Below are positions 6,540 through 6,631 of a DNA stretch of 6,631 nt, piece after piece. Each line of letters begins with the position of its first letter. The stretch's first letter is position 1. The stretch is from contig CAZCXP010000140.1 in NCBI GenBank assembly GCA_964502665.1, positions 1-6,631 on the forward strand, read 5' to 3'. The position numbers and the translations under genes are program-made. Under the pieces are notes generated by a model. The model did not search any database, was not told where the DNA came from, and saw only the letters and a list, made by a program, of their open reading frames with translations. The stretch comes from SOKG01 sp964502665 (GTDB lineage Bacteria; Chloroflexota; Dehalococcoidia; SZUA-161).

Positions 6540-6568
6540 ATTATAACCGAATTCTCCTCAATTGTAAA
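6540..6568 (-). promoter_or_regulatory. Predicted sigma70-type promoter of greA-lysS-serS
   Basis: On the minus strand TTTACA (6568-6563, 5 of 6 to TTGACA) and a perfect TATAAT (6545-6540) are separated by exactly 17 bases. Transcription should begin near 6533-6535 and give a leader of roughly 74 bases. The closeness to consensus suggests strong initiation, with control exerted later, at the leader hairpin. Confidence 0.75.
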
Positions 6569-6595
6569 GAGCCTCCACTGCGTGGGTACATATTG

Positions 6596-6625
6596 TTGAC
6601 TGACTTGCTGCTCAACTGTTAGAAT
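6596..6625 (+). promoter_or_regulatory. Candidate divergent promoter leading out of the window
   Basis: On the plus strand TTGACT (6596-6601) and TAGAAT (6620-6625), each 5 of 6 to consensus, are separated by 18 bases. If real, it drives a rightward gene that begins beyond the window, making the greA upstream region a divergent promoter region. No start codon for such a gene is visible in the last bases. Confidence 0.4.
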
Positions 6626-6631
6626 AGGACT

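Overview
The window carries three complete genes that form one leftward housekeeping cluster (greA, lysS, serS). Facing it is one complete rightward molybdopterin enzyme gene of the formate dehydrogenase-N alpha type. At the left edge is the first codons of a divergent gene. Base composition looks moderately GC-rich and even throughout, and no mobile element, RNA gene or CRISPR array is visible. The molybdoenzyme with its Tat signal, the style of LysS and GreA, and the unusual active site are reminiscent of anaerobic Chloroflexota (Dehalococcoidia-like). That placement is from memory of the families and is an inference.

Layout. 1-54 (-) is a partial divergent ORF. 55-212 is a 158-bp intergenic region with a sigma70-like promoter (TTGATT-N18-TATAAT), three short inverted repeats and a ribosome binding site. 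213-3131 (+) is the 972-residue molybdoenzyme. 3132-3188 is a short convergent gap without a convincing terminator. 3189-4448 (-) is serS, 4454-5944 (-) is lysS and 5990-6460 (-) is greA. 6461-6631 holds the greA promoter (TTTACA-N17-TATAAT on the minus strand), a hairpin plus T-run between that promoter and the greA start, and a candidate divergent promoter leaving the window on the right.

How it works. greA, lysS and serS appear to be one transcription unit, linking RNA polymerase backtrack rescue with charging of two tRNAs. Because the only good promoter lies upstream of a terminator-like hairpin, the whole unit may be controlled by attenuation in the greA leader. The molybdoenzyme stands alone: no iron-sulfur or membrane subunit follows it. 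It keeps the cofactor-binding framework and a cysteine at the molybdenum ligand position. However, it has valine and threonine where formate dehydrogenases have the substrate-handling histidine and arginine, so formate oxidation is doubtful.

The two most interesting points are that altered active site and the greA leader attenuator.
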